Shown: one piece after another, positions 32,175-41,862 of the stretch
Numbering within the stretch: position 1 is the stretch's first letter
Layout: each line of letters begins with the position of its first letter
NCBI GenBank assembly: GCA_010405405.1
Contig: MU004237.1
Coordinates: 1,065,345-1,129,344, forward strand
DNA: 64,000 nucleotides
Direction: 5' to 3'
Source: Microthyrium microscopicum
Taxonomy: Eukaryota; Ascomycota; Dothideomycetes; Microthyriales; Microthyriaceae
Translations under genes and position numbers: made by a program
The notes under the pieces: generated by a model
What the model was told of the DNA's origin: nothing
Seen by the model: only the letters and a program-made list of their open reading frames with translations
Databases searched by the model: none

Positions 32175-32880
32175 TCATCTCGTTCCCTGGTCGATATCCT
32201 GGGCCAGGATCGCGCGAACAGTCTCGAAAGCCATTGTTTGTACTTCGTTTGGAGTGCCGCTTACATCGATGGAATGGACATCGTATTCCTTTCTCGGCTC
32301 CTCTAGGCTTTGCAGTTGACTTTGGACCATAGATTGCTTCATGTAATGTCCTTGTCTTTGTGCGACTCGTTGTAAGAGGACTTCTTCTGAAGCTCGGAGG
32401 TAGATGAAATGGATGAGGAGGCTGGGTTCGTTGTATTGCGCGATGCGGATAACATCTCGGTATTTTCGTTTTAGAGCGCTGCATGTCAGGACGACTCCTG
32501 AACATCCAGTATCAAGCTCTTGTTCGGCTGCTTCGCGCAGGTTTACGAGCCAGTCCCAACGGTCTGCATCAGCTAATGGTACTCCAGCCCTCATCTTTTC
32601 CACATTTTCTTGTGGGTGATACTGTAGCTATACGTTAGTATTTGAGCTGACATGGCACACCAAAGAGCAGAATGCTTACATTATCGCCCTCTAAATATGG
32701 TAAATCAAAAAGTTTTGAGAGATGTTTTGCAACGGTGGTTTTACCACAACCGGCAGGTCCCGTTACGATGAAGAGATGCTTGTGAAGAAATCGACCTCTT
32801 GACGTTCTAGGCATTGTGATGGAGGGCATACGGTGGGAGGCATAGATAGATGATGCCGGTACGGAATCGTACGTCAACAT
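32175..32880 (-). CDS. Gluconokinase (GntK/IDNK family)
   Basis: Phosphorylates gluconate to 6-phosphogluconate, feeding the pentose phosphate pathway. Two exons (32880-32680, 32621-32175), 215 residues. The P-loop GPAGCGKTT sits at about residues 38-46, followed by GDN|YHPQENVEKMRAG, joined across the intron, and LADADRWDWL, then VVLTCSALKRKYRDVIR, all family signatures. The start was taken at the first in-frame ATG; two later Met (MPSITM) could also start, and a shorter N-terminus would be closer to the usual size. A typical C-terminal DVSGTPNEV segment closes the protein. No targeting signal is clear. Confidence 0.93.
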
Positions 32881-35091
32881 ATTGAATAGCAATTCCAGAC
32901 AATGACTGGATGATGTATATAGGGGTGATGGTGAAGATTATGTTCAAGTTAAGGACTTGTTTGACTCTTTAATGCAATAAAGAATGTTCTGTGAAAGTAG
33001 GAAGAAAAAGTTAGAGGAGGTAAATAAAAGGTAATAACGAGCATCGTGAGGGAAAGGGGTGGGTGGCTTTATGAAGGCATTTCCTTAGACCACGAGAGAC
33101 AAACCAAGTGAACAGAAACAATCTTTCCCTGTCTGCAGATGCTGGTTCATGTTGCCCACGCGAGCCACGGCTCCAGGCGGGAAAGCGACAATTACCCTAC
33201 CAAATCCAACTTTAGTCAGAGCTAACCGTTCTTGTCCACTCTGTCCAGGCACAATGAAGTCACGGACTGTGACGTTGAAATAATCAATGGGGGCGATGAA
33301 CAGAATCTTGATCCATCCATATTCATAGTCTGTTCAACCAGTGGACACTCCAAAGCGGGGGGCTAGTATGTAACAAGCCAAGCATGGGGAAGCTGACCGT
33401 CCTTCTCATAATTCGCGCCCCTGGATGTTAATTCGACCATCGGTGGCGTGGGGGTGGAGACTGCTGAGAAAAGGGTTTTCATGAGGCGACCGGCCGATGG
33501 CGAGTGACCAACATACCGACATGTAAAAGTTGGATCTTTTTATCGGTTACGCTACCTGTTAGTGGGGCCAACAAATCTCCGATATGGCGGTCTGGCATAT
33601 TGCGAGAATGGAGGAGGATATTGGTCGCAGGCAGGATTGGCATTGGTCAATATCAATCCGGATTCCGAATTCGCGTATGAAGAGAATGCGTGCTAGGGAT
33701 TCAAGAAGTCGTAAAGAACGCTCAGAGAACCCACGCAGGCATAGTCCTGCAGGCTAAGCGTAACAACAACGCTCACCTGATTTCTCGAGGCTTTCACTGC
33801 TGGTTCGTTATTACTTCTCTGCTGCGCTGCAATCCAGTAGAATGATGCCAGATATTGCTGCAAGAACGTGAAGCCTGCAAAAGTATATTCCATAGCGATG
33901 CAGGTGACCCCCTGGGAGGTTTAGGAAGAGCAACACACTTGTAGTTGTTGTTCAAGCTAGTGATACGCGTAGTAGTATGCAATAATAGTCAAGCGCTTCG
34001 CTCTCCAATTCTATTCTGGGAACATTGTTAACGATCAGCTTACAGGTTTGTAGAGGTATTTCTCCAGTTATGATGCGGGGTAAGCCTCATAACTCAAGGC
34101 TTGTAGTCGGGCCGTGAGTCCAGATTTATTATGATGGAGCGGGAGGCCGCATACATAACATGAAAGATGAGGCTGAAGCTCCAAAAGCTTGACTTTCGTG
34201 TTGATATGAGATTTGTTAAAGCGAAATTGTTAGTGGACTCATTGCTGAAGAGAAGGATTCGTTGGATTTGAAGACCTGAGAGACCTAGTAGTCACACCTT
34301 CATTCGCGGACTGCGATGTAGCCAGTACAATAGTAGTCAGGCTGGGAATTGGCATGACCATCAATCTCAACTCCAGTGGTACAAGCTGGAATCCAGCGGC
34401 TGCGGCGGTATCATATCATTCTCGAGGTTGCGACATCTGCAATGCCTGTCAAGGTGGACAGTCTGCGCGTCAGATAAAACCGAGGCGAGAATTGCTCTCG
34501 CGTTCGGTCAGCCCTGTGCCCGAGAAGAGCCAGGGATATCAGGTTTTTCGACGTGGATCTGGCTGTCATTTGGGAGCATCGCCAACTTGTCGAAATAGAC
34601 CTGTTCGTAGTCACGCGACTATTTGCGGGGTTGACATGAAAGAGACAATATTCCTTCTGTGCGCTGGCTCGAATTGAGTCTTGAGGCAGTCTCTTGTGGA
34701 GCCCTGAAGCTGACACGCAACTTTGTAAGAGAAAACAACATTTGACGATGGTCTTCGTGTTGGTTGAACTGGAGGAGGATCATGAACTTCAATGTTGAAG
34801 TGCACATTGATGCAGACAACACCCAAAATCAAGGCTGCAAGGCCAGAAAGATGCCTTGTCGGATTGCCGCCCTAGCCCTAGAGGACATAGCTTCATGAGC
34901 TCCAACTCCCATCTTGACATCTATTCGAGCTCTTGTTCTGTTGTTGCCTTTCGGGATGTAAATTCTTATCACAAATTCCAGAGCTCATATGAACCAGACT
35001 GTCATCAAACCGATCCACTGAAATCGCGACACCTCAACTCAGATCCCGATTGCCTCGTGCTGCACACTTGCTACCTTGATTTCCTGTCGTC
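32881..35091. other. Gene-poor interval upstream of VPS26
   Basis: 2.2 kb. A frame at 34354-34677 (+, 107 residues, with a CDICNAC motif) and several minus-strand frames near 34411-34832 are present, but none is convincing. The right part should be the VPS26 promoter and 5' UTR. Confidence 0.5.
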
Positions 35092-36289
35092 ATGTCTATA
35101 TTCTTTTCAACCCCAGTGGACATAGATATTGTCCTAGCCGAAAGCGATGATCGGGCTATGGTTGATATCAAGCAAGACAAGGGCAGACGAGAAAAAGTAC
35201 CCTTGTACATGGATGGAGAATCAGTAAAGGGCACAGTAACCGTTCGACCTAAAGATGGGAAGCGGCTGGAACACACCGGCATCAAAGTACAGTTTATAGG
35301 GACAATAGGTGCGTTGCCTTGAAAACCGACTTGCGCAATGTTGCGATTACTAACTAGATGTTTTTCGCACAGAAATGTACTTTGATCGGGGCAACCACTA
35401 CGAATTCCTTTCACTCGGTCAAGAGCTCGCTGCTCCAGGCGAACTCCAACATCCTCAAAACTTCGATTTCAATTTCAAAAACGTGGAAAAGCAATACGAG
35501 GCTTACAATGGCATTAATGTGAAGCTACGGTACTTCCTCCGAGTTACAGTTTCACGAAGAATGCAAGATGTTGTCAGGGAAAAGGATATCTGGGTTTACA
35601 GCTACAAGATTTTACCAGAGGTAAACGCTTCTATCAAAATGGATGTAGGAATTGAGGACTGTCTACATATTGAGTTTGAATACTCAAAGTCGAAATATCA
35701 CTTGAAGGATGTCATTGTTGGGCGGATATACTTCCTGTTGGTGCGGCTGAAGATTAAGCACATGGAGCTGTCAATCATTCGACGGGAAACCACTGGAGCT
35801 CCTCCAAATCAGTATAACGAAAGCGAAACCCTGGTCAGATTTGAGGTGAGAAATTTCTGCATTCCCCGCGTTTCAATCCGAGCTAATGCAGGGCGTTCTA
35901 GATTATGGATGGCTCACCATCAAGAGGTACCCGTCATTGTTCCATCAATTCATGGATTGAGAAAACTAACAGGTCATCATAGGTGAAACGATACCAATTA
36001 GATTGTTCTTGGGTGGATTTGATTTAACGCCGACTTTTCGGGAAGTGAATAAGCGGTTTTCAACGAGATATTACTTGAGCTTAGTGCTCATTGACGAGGG
36101 TAAGCCTCTCTTCTTTTCGAATCACGAAGTTCTGCGGATACTTCGGATTCGATATTGTGGAACGTGTGAGCTAACAAAGAAACAGATGCTCGTCGTTACT
36201 TCAAACAATCAGAGATTGTACTCTTCAGACAAGCTCCCGAGGGATTGACTCCTCCCACGCCGCAGACCTCGGAGCTCACCCCGGCTTGA
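35092..36289 (+). CDS. VPS26: Vps26, retromer cargo-recognition subunit
   Basis: Arrestin-fold subunit of retromer, which returns receptors from endosomes to the trans-Golgi. Five exons (35092-35308, 35373-35845, 35902-35926, 35983-36099, 36186-36289), 311 residues. Exon 3 is only 25 bases (IMDGSPSR) and is required for the family text [30 protein letters not shown]. The start MSIFFSTPVDIDIVL, then KVPLYMDGESVKG, NFDFNFKNVEKQYEAYNGIN and the end ARRYFKQSEIVLFR are typical. A short Pro/Thr-rich C-terminal tail follows, ending TSELTPA. All junctions are GT/AG. Confidence 0.96.
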
Positions 36290-38358
36290 GTTACAAGCTT
36301 CAACTCGTGAAAATGTAGTTATCTGCATACAATTGATATCCCTGTTATATCTCGAGTGGAGGAGAGGCAGGCTTGCGAGGCCTCGACTGTGCAATAACCG
36401 CACCAAAGTGGAGCCACTTCTCAGCCAGCCTTCAACGCTCTTACAAGTTATCTCCAAATATCATGAGGCTAAAAAGGGTCTAGTGAGTGTGCTGGAAAGA
36501 AACCCGGTGCAGGTTATCCAGGATTCAAATCCGACTACTACGACAATCGTCTTCGAGAAACATCCATCAGATCGTAATGCCCCCACGCTGCACATCCAAT
36601 GGCAGAATTTTCATTTCCGATGCATTATATAATTCCACCGTCGGTTGCAACAGGCTTTTATATACAAGGCTGCCAATTATATAACCTTGAAAAGCAATCC
36701 TTCTCAGAATCATGTAGCCAATAATTGATCACTGACAACTTACCGCACTTCTCAGGTACCTCCTGTACTCTGTGCTTTACATGCAAGCAAGTAGGCATCT
36801 CTTCCGGTTGGTTTCAATCAGATCCGGATACAAGTCCCACGCTTTCCCATGCGTCTTCGCTACAACAATCTATCCTACCTTCCTCCAGGCTGACCTACTA
36901 TAGCTTTGCATAAGATAGGTTCATAACCCCAATGCTTATTTCGCCTCCTTCCCCTCCTTCGAGATATTCCTTGTTGCAGCTTCTGTCGCCCCCCTGGTCC
37001 GTTGTTGACGAACAGCTGTGCCGTTGACGCGGTCAATGCAAGTCAACCCGCTACTGGAGCTAGCGACATGCAGCAGGTATAGCCATCAGGTGACAGACTC
37101 TATTCCACCATTCGGATTAGTTTGACAGTTGTATGCAAATACGTGGTTGTCTGACGTTGTTACACGCAAACATTCGAAAGCACTCGTTCGAGAAAACTCT
37201 GTATGGTGCATATTGTATGATACGTTTGCTCTCCTCACCGCTTCACCAGTCCTTGAGCTTTTTGGCTCGATATTTCGTGAGGTTCGCAAAACTGCAGGTG
37301 TTCTAAGCTTACATCCCTGTCTTACCCCATATTCAGCCGGTCTAGATTACTTCTCTGATGATGATGATGATGTATGAACAAGTAATCAAGCGGCCTCGGC
37401 CTTCGATATCCAGGTTGGAAGTGTGAAAGATTGCACTTGGCAGCAAACACTTCAAACACAAGGTATAAAAATGGGCCTGCAAAATTGGGCCTGTAATGGT
37501 TCCTGCGAGTCAATCTTTCAAAGACGTGGTTTTCAGCCTCTGATAGCATTCCCCCACGCGAAAATATGGTTCAAAAGAGCGATCGATAGCCGGGATGGTT
37601 TCGCCACAAATAACCATGCGGCACCTTTGCGGAAGTCCAATCATAAAGAGTCTTTTCTTTAAGGCTGATTTCGGCCTCCGACGGACTCGAACTCTTGGAA
37701 GCAAGCAACCAAGAAACAAGGCATTTCCATGGACATGATTGTTTCAATCAAGCGTGCTCTAATTGCGGGATAAAACATTGTCAACATTCTGGTAAGCGCA
37801 AATATCCTTTCCGAATCTCAAGACATGTCCACTACGATGAGTACCACTATCATGCTAGCTTCACAAGGAGCTTGGGAGTTCCCGTTCTCCATCGGATGTG
37901 CTTTGGAACCTGCTATCTTGAATATCACACGTCACAAACTACCAAGCGGCTTAGGACTCTCAAACTACCCGAACATGCAACGGCTAAAGGCTAAAGACCA
38001 GAATATCATCAGACCTTAACCGTTTTATGACATACCTCTCAATGCGTTCTCGTGAGTGAGTGAACGAGTTTGATAGGAATGGAATAAGGGCAAGATCTCG
38101 TTGTTGACTATGGTCTTCCTCAATGGCGTTTTGACTTCTCGCGATCAAAGGATACACCGATCTAATCCACATAACCCATAGTCAAATCAAAGAAAATAGT
38201 GGCAAGGTAGGAGAACCATATTCTGGCACATCTTTCATTTCATGGGATTTACTAATCAATTACTATAGCCGAATATGGTCAAACCTCAACCAAGAGGCGT
38301 GTCCTCAAGCACTTGAATTCCCTAATAGCATGATAAAGCTGAATCTGCTTGAAAGATC
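36290..38358. other. Gene-poor interval
   Basis: 2.07 kb with no supported gene. A short GAT microsatellite lies near 37358-37373. A tRNA-like T-arm string near 37672-37690 lacks the rest of a tRNA. Confidence 0.5.
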
Positions 38359-38769
38359 TCAATTCTCCCTTGTATTGGGGGCATCGGTAGTCGCGATAGT
38401 GGCCCGAGAGCTCCCATTGCATGGTGAAGTAGCGTTGGTGCTTCCGCTTGTATCTGGCGATTCAATCCCCGATAGCTGCGAAAAATAACCTCCATTCCAT
38501 GCAGCGTCTTGAGCTTCTTGAGCCAGCCAGCGTTGCATGGGAGTGATTTCATCATCTGTATGGAGACTGAGAATTGGTCCTTGCAAGTCTCCGCCTTGAG
38601 GATCGTCTCTGGCGTCGGAGTTGCGGTTTTGATTACCCTCTACATCACCATTCGCGACTGGATTCTCTTCCTGACCCTCTTCGTTGAATGCGATGAATTG
38701 AGCACCGACATGCGCCCAGGCCGTATCATCTTTGGGGGCCGCTGGCGGATTGGATAAGGAAGAATTCAT
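38359..38769 (-). CDS. Hypothetical acidic protein, 136 residues
   Basis: Single exon, no recognised family. It starts MNSSLSNPPAAPKDDTAW, then is rich in Asp, Glu, Asn and Gly (EEGQEENPVANGDVEGNQ), and ends in a Ser/Thr/Asn-rich tail. The segment MQRWLAQEAQDAAWNGGYF could form one helix. No signal peptide or membrane span. Upstream in-frame codons lack an ATG, so 38769 is the start. The smooth composition suggests a real gene, but chance cannot be excluded, as there is no family or intron evidence. Confidence 0.45.
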   Translation of the reverse strand: MNSSLSNPPAAPKDDTAWAHVGAQFIAFNEEGQEENPVANGDVEGNQNRNSDARDDPQGGDLQGPILSLHTDDEITPMQRWLAQEAQDAAWNGGYFSQLSGIESPDTSGSTNATSPCNGSSRATIATTDAPNTREN

Positions 38770-40212
38770 CTTTCGGTAGTTTGTAGGAAATGTAGTCTGA
38801 GTTTTTGATGACTTGAACACAAGATGGGACGAGTGAGTTTATTTCTCTAGAACCTGTATGCTACCCCTAATAGCTTTATACCCCATTGATGACTGATAGT
38901 TTCAGGCTCCATTGCGAGGAAGACAAGATCGTCAAATTGACAGAAAAAAAGGCCCCTTTTGTGTTCAGTGTCCAGTTGTTGTTGTTGTGGTTGAAAAAGG
39001 CCCTCTTGGAAGAAGTGAGAACGGTGCAGCAGACTAGTCTCTAATCAAGAAGGGCCATTTTTGCTAACTCGCTATTCAGGAAGGATTCACAGGGATATTA
39101 ATGCTAAGATCCAATCGAGGGAATCCTTTATATCTTCTCGAAGAAGAGGATATCTCCACGTGCAACTCGCAGATCCTCAGGCAATTAGACGTATAATCAC
39201 CTTTTCATTATTACTTCTGATGTCTCGGTCTGCGATTCGGAACAGAGTAAAGCTCGATATGTGCTTCACTATTTATCTTCCTCTCCTTGTGCGCTTGTTC
39301 ACTTTCCTGGTATTCACAATAGCCACAGCATTCACATAGCTAAAAGAGTACTTAATTACCAACTCAATGGCACTTACCAATTCCTGTTTTGAAAGACGTG
39401 CTTCAAATGTTTGAAGCGGCGCTTATCTTGTGGTAAGATCATGATTATCTTCCACTGAGAGATATGGACACACTTTTTGAGTCCATCAAAAGACTGATCC
39501 CCTTCGGTTAGCATTCATTTGTGGTCAGGATCTTCGTCTATCGTGGCTTAGACATGCGCTCTGACTACACGAATGTCGCACTGCAGGTCGGTAGCTGGAA
39601 GCTCAAATGGTCAACATAAAAGGCCCTCATTGTTTCGTAAGGCTGAAAACCCAAAATCAATTAACACCTTCGTTTGCCTTGTTTTAAAGACCAAAATGAT
39701 TGGACGTCACTGAAGGCCCAACGGCCAGCCTGGCTGGATGGCTGCACTGCGCCTCTGTGACCTGCATGATGACAGCCAATTAGCATTTTTGTAGCTCGAG
39801 CTGGGAATTGGGCTGCGAAAAGCTGTTAAGAGGAGCGAAACCCACGTCGATATATTATCAACATCACGTTCTTATTGCCTCGCCTACTTCTTTTTAAGTT
39901 GGAGTCTCTGATTTTACCACCGCAAACGAATGAGGAAACCAGAGCGCCCTACAGCTTTGTGGATGAAGGTAGGTTCTGGTTTTGACTTAAGACCTAAATC
40001 AAGAACTTATAAGCTACGCTGCCAAATTTTGCATTGAGTGTGAGTCATCATGTTGACAGAAGTGGCTAATCGTTCTCATGCAGGACTATACACGGTCATA
40101 TAGCACGACTAAGCCCAATTGAAATAAGAGCACCCCGATCACGAAGGCGTCAGTGCAACGTTTTAGCAAACCACCGCAAGGACTGCATCCTCACGTATCT
40201 AGTCCCAACAAA
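38770..40212. other. Intergenic, with a small inverted repeat
   Basis: 1.44 kb between two divergent genes. AAAAAGGCCC-type blocks occur at about 38944 and 38992 and inverted at about 39050. The frame 39061-39339 has no ATG start and no motif. An upstream exon of the zinc-finger gene (for example near 39930) is possible but unproven. Confidence 0.5.
38990..39066. repeat. Imperfect inverted repeat (hairpin-forming)
   Basis: The left arm AAAAAGGCCCTCTTG and the right arm CAAGAAGGGCCATTTTT pair, apart from two single-base bulges, around a loop of about 35 bases. A further direct copy of the left motif lies at about 38944. Confidence 0.5.
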
Positions 40213-41126
40213 ATGATGAAGATCTATGGAGCGATGGGGCGACTCGGGCAACTTGTAGGATTCTGTCGCCGATGGTTGGCAGTGATCCGCCGCAAACGGG
40301 AAAAACGGTGCAATGGCCTCAGATCTGCACTAGATTTGCCTGCACTGAGCATTGAACAATACTTCGATTTCTCGGGATATTACGAATCGAGAGGGAACCC
40401 CAGAGGGAACCCCGATACTGATTGCCTCTCAATTATACGTGAGTCAGATCAATGTGAACCAAAGGTCCTTCGTCCAGGCGACGACCAAAGAGTCAACATA
40501 GCGACAAACGAATTCGTAGCCGCAGGCGCTCCAGAATGTGGCCCAAATGTCAGTTTTCAACCGTCTGTATCTCTAATCATTCCTTCGTTGAGCTCAGCTT
40601 CAGTCACGTTATTGCCAAGTAACATGAACGCTTCATTTGCTTTAGACAATACTGGATTGTTGGTATCAGGTCTTTCATACTCGTGTGAACAATGCAACCA
40701 CAAGTTCGGAACTATGGGTCAAGTCAAGTCCGTCGCAACGTCTTTGAAACATTTTGAACATACCGCTGACGCATGACGCATAGGAAGCATCGAGATCAAA
40801 AGCACCCGAGCAAACCATACCATTGTGGTAAACCTGGTTGTTCGCGGTTTTCAAACCAAAAGGACTATAACCGCCATATAGAATCATCCCAGGCTCATCG
40901 CACATCCTCGAGTCCAGCTTACAAGTGCGCATGTGGCTGGAGCAATTTCCGCTGGGACAAATACAAAACGCACTCTCAACCTTGCATGAGGCCACCGGCA
41001 TTACTGCCAATGTACGCATGCAAATGTAGAGACGAGTTCCCGGATCACATCCGGCTTGAGTATCACTATAGAAACCACCACCAGGGCAAGCGAGGTCGAC
41101 CTCGACGTCAAGACACATGGAACTGA
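40213..41126 (+). CDS. C2H2 zinc-finger protein
   Basis: Two exons (40213-40727, 40784-41126), 285 residues. The intron (GTCCGT donor, GCTGAC branch, CATAG acceptor) splits a classic finger; joined it reads C-x2-C-x12-H-x4-H (SCEQCNHKFGTMGQVKKH...). Further Cys/His pairs follow: YHCGKPGCSRFSNQKDYNRHIESSQAH, then CACGWSNFRWDKYKTH and CKCRDEFPDHIRLEYHYRNHH. It ends in a basic GKRGRPRR (AT-hook-like) tail. Such fingers with short linkers are common in fungal putative transcription factors. The start is the first ATG of an open frame; upstream exons may exist. A 12-bp tandem repeat in exon 1 encodes RGNPRGNP. Confidence 0.8.
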
Positions 41127-41862
41127 CATGAAATCTTTGAGTCTGTTTATGGAGCAGGAAACAGAGGATTGAGGAAGTTGTTGTTTTATATGAATTGACG
41201 CGATTGCTTTGACCAAATGCTCCGCGCTAATGCGTGATACTGCAATACCATGTCTCCTCATGATATGTTTTGATTAGCCCTTCAATCATCCAGACAAGAG
41301 GGTATCCTCGCATTCGCGTTGCGGGTTCCTGATCTGGCAGCCTCGAGTTATATTCAGTCTGTTGCGGAACAGATACGTTACAATCGCAGAGTGATTCGAC
41401 AGCAAAACCATGAGCCGGCGTAGGCCGTCGGCGGCTCAGCGAAGCCTAGATGCGAAGAAAATCCGTATGGATAGATCGAGCTTTCGATTGAGCATCCGGC
41501 TGAAATTGCTTGATCACAACTGAAGGCTGCCAGAACTCATGATTGGACGGAAGTGACAGGTAGAGTGAAGGTTGACTTTTGAAAATGGAGATGACGTTAG
41601 GAAAGGTTGTGCATTGACCACATCTTAATCTAACGCTAGGCCGCAAAAGATTTAGGTTGAACGCCAAACCTTGCACGCGTTTTTGAGATCAGTGTCACTC
41701 CAAAATCGTCCACCAACCTCTTCTTTCACAATCTCCTACCTGATATTTTGGTTCCAAACACAATATTTATTTTCTCCGAAAGCATCCAAGCTTCGTCCTG
41801 CACAGAAATGACGACCTCCACTTGGTAGCGTCTTCATAACACGCTCAACGAGCTATTCAGCC
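41127..41862. other. Intergenic upstream of SLD3
   Basis: 736 bases; no gene. The right end should hold the SLD3 promoter. Confidence 0.5.

Noticed and set aside
37664-37700. tRNA-like T-arm on the minus strand (GTTCGAGTCCG followed by GGAGGC)
   Set aside because: No matching 5' acceptor strand, D-arm or anticodon arm could be found upstream at tRNA distance, so it is chance or a very old remnant.
39061-39339. 92-residue frame with hydrophobic C-terminus
   Set aside because: It starts at TTG, not ATG, and shows no family features.
40018-40152. Upstream exons of the C2H2 gene
   Set aside because: Possible splice sites exist near 39969 and 40082, but joined frames hit stops, so the first ATG of the main frame was used.
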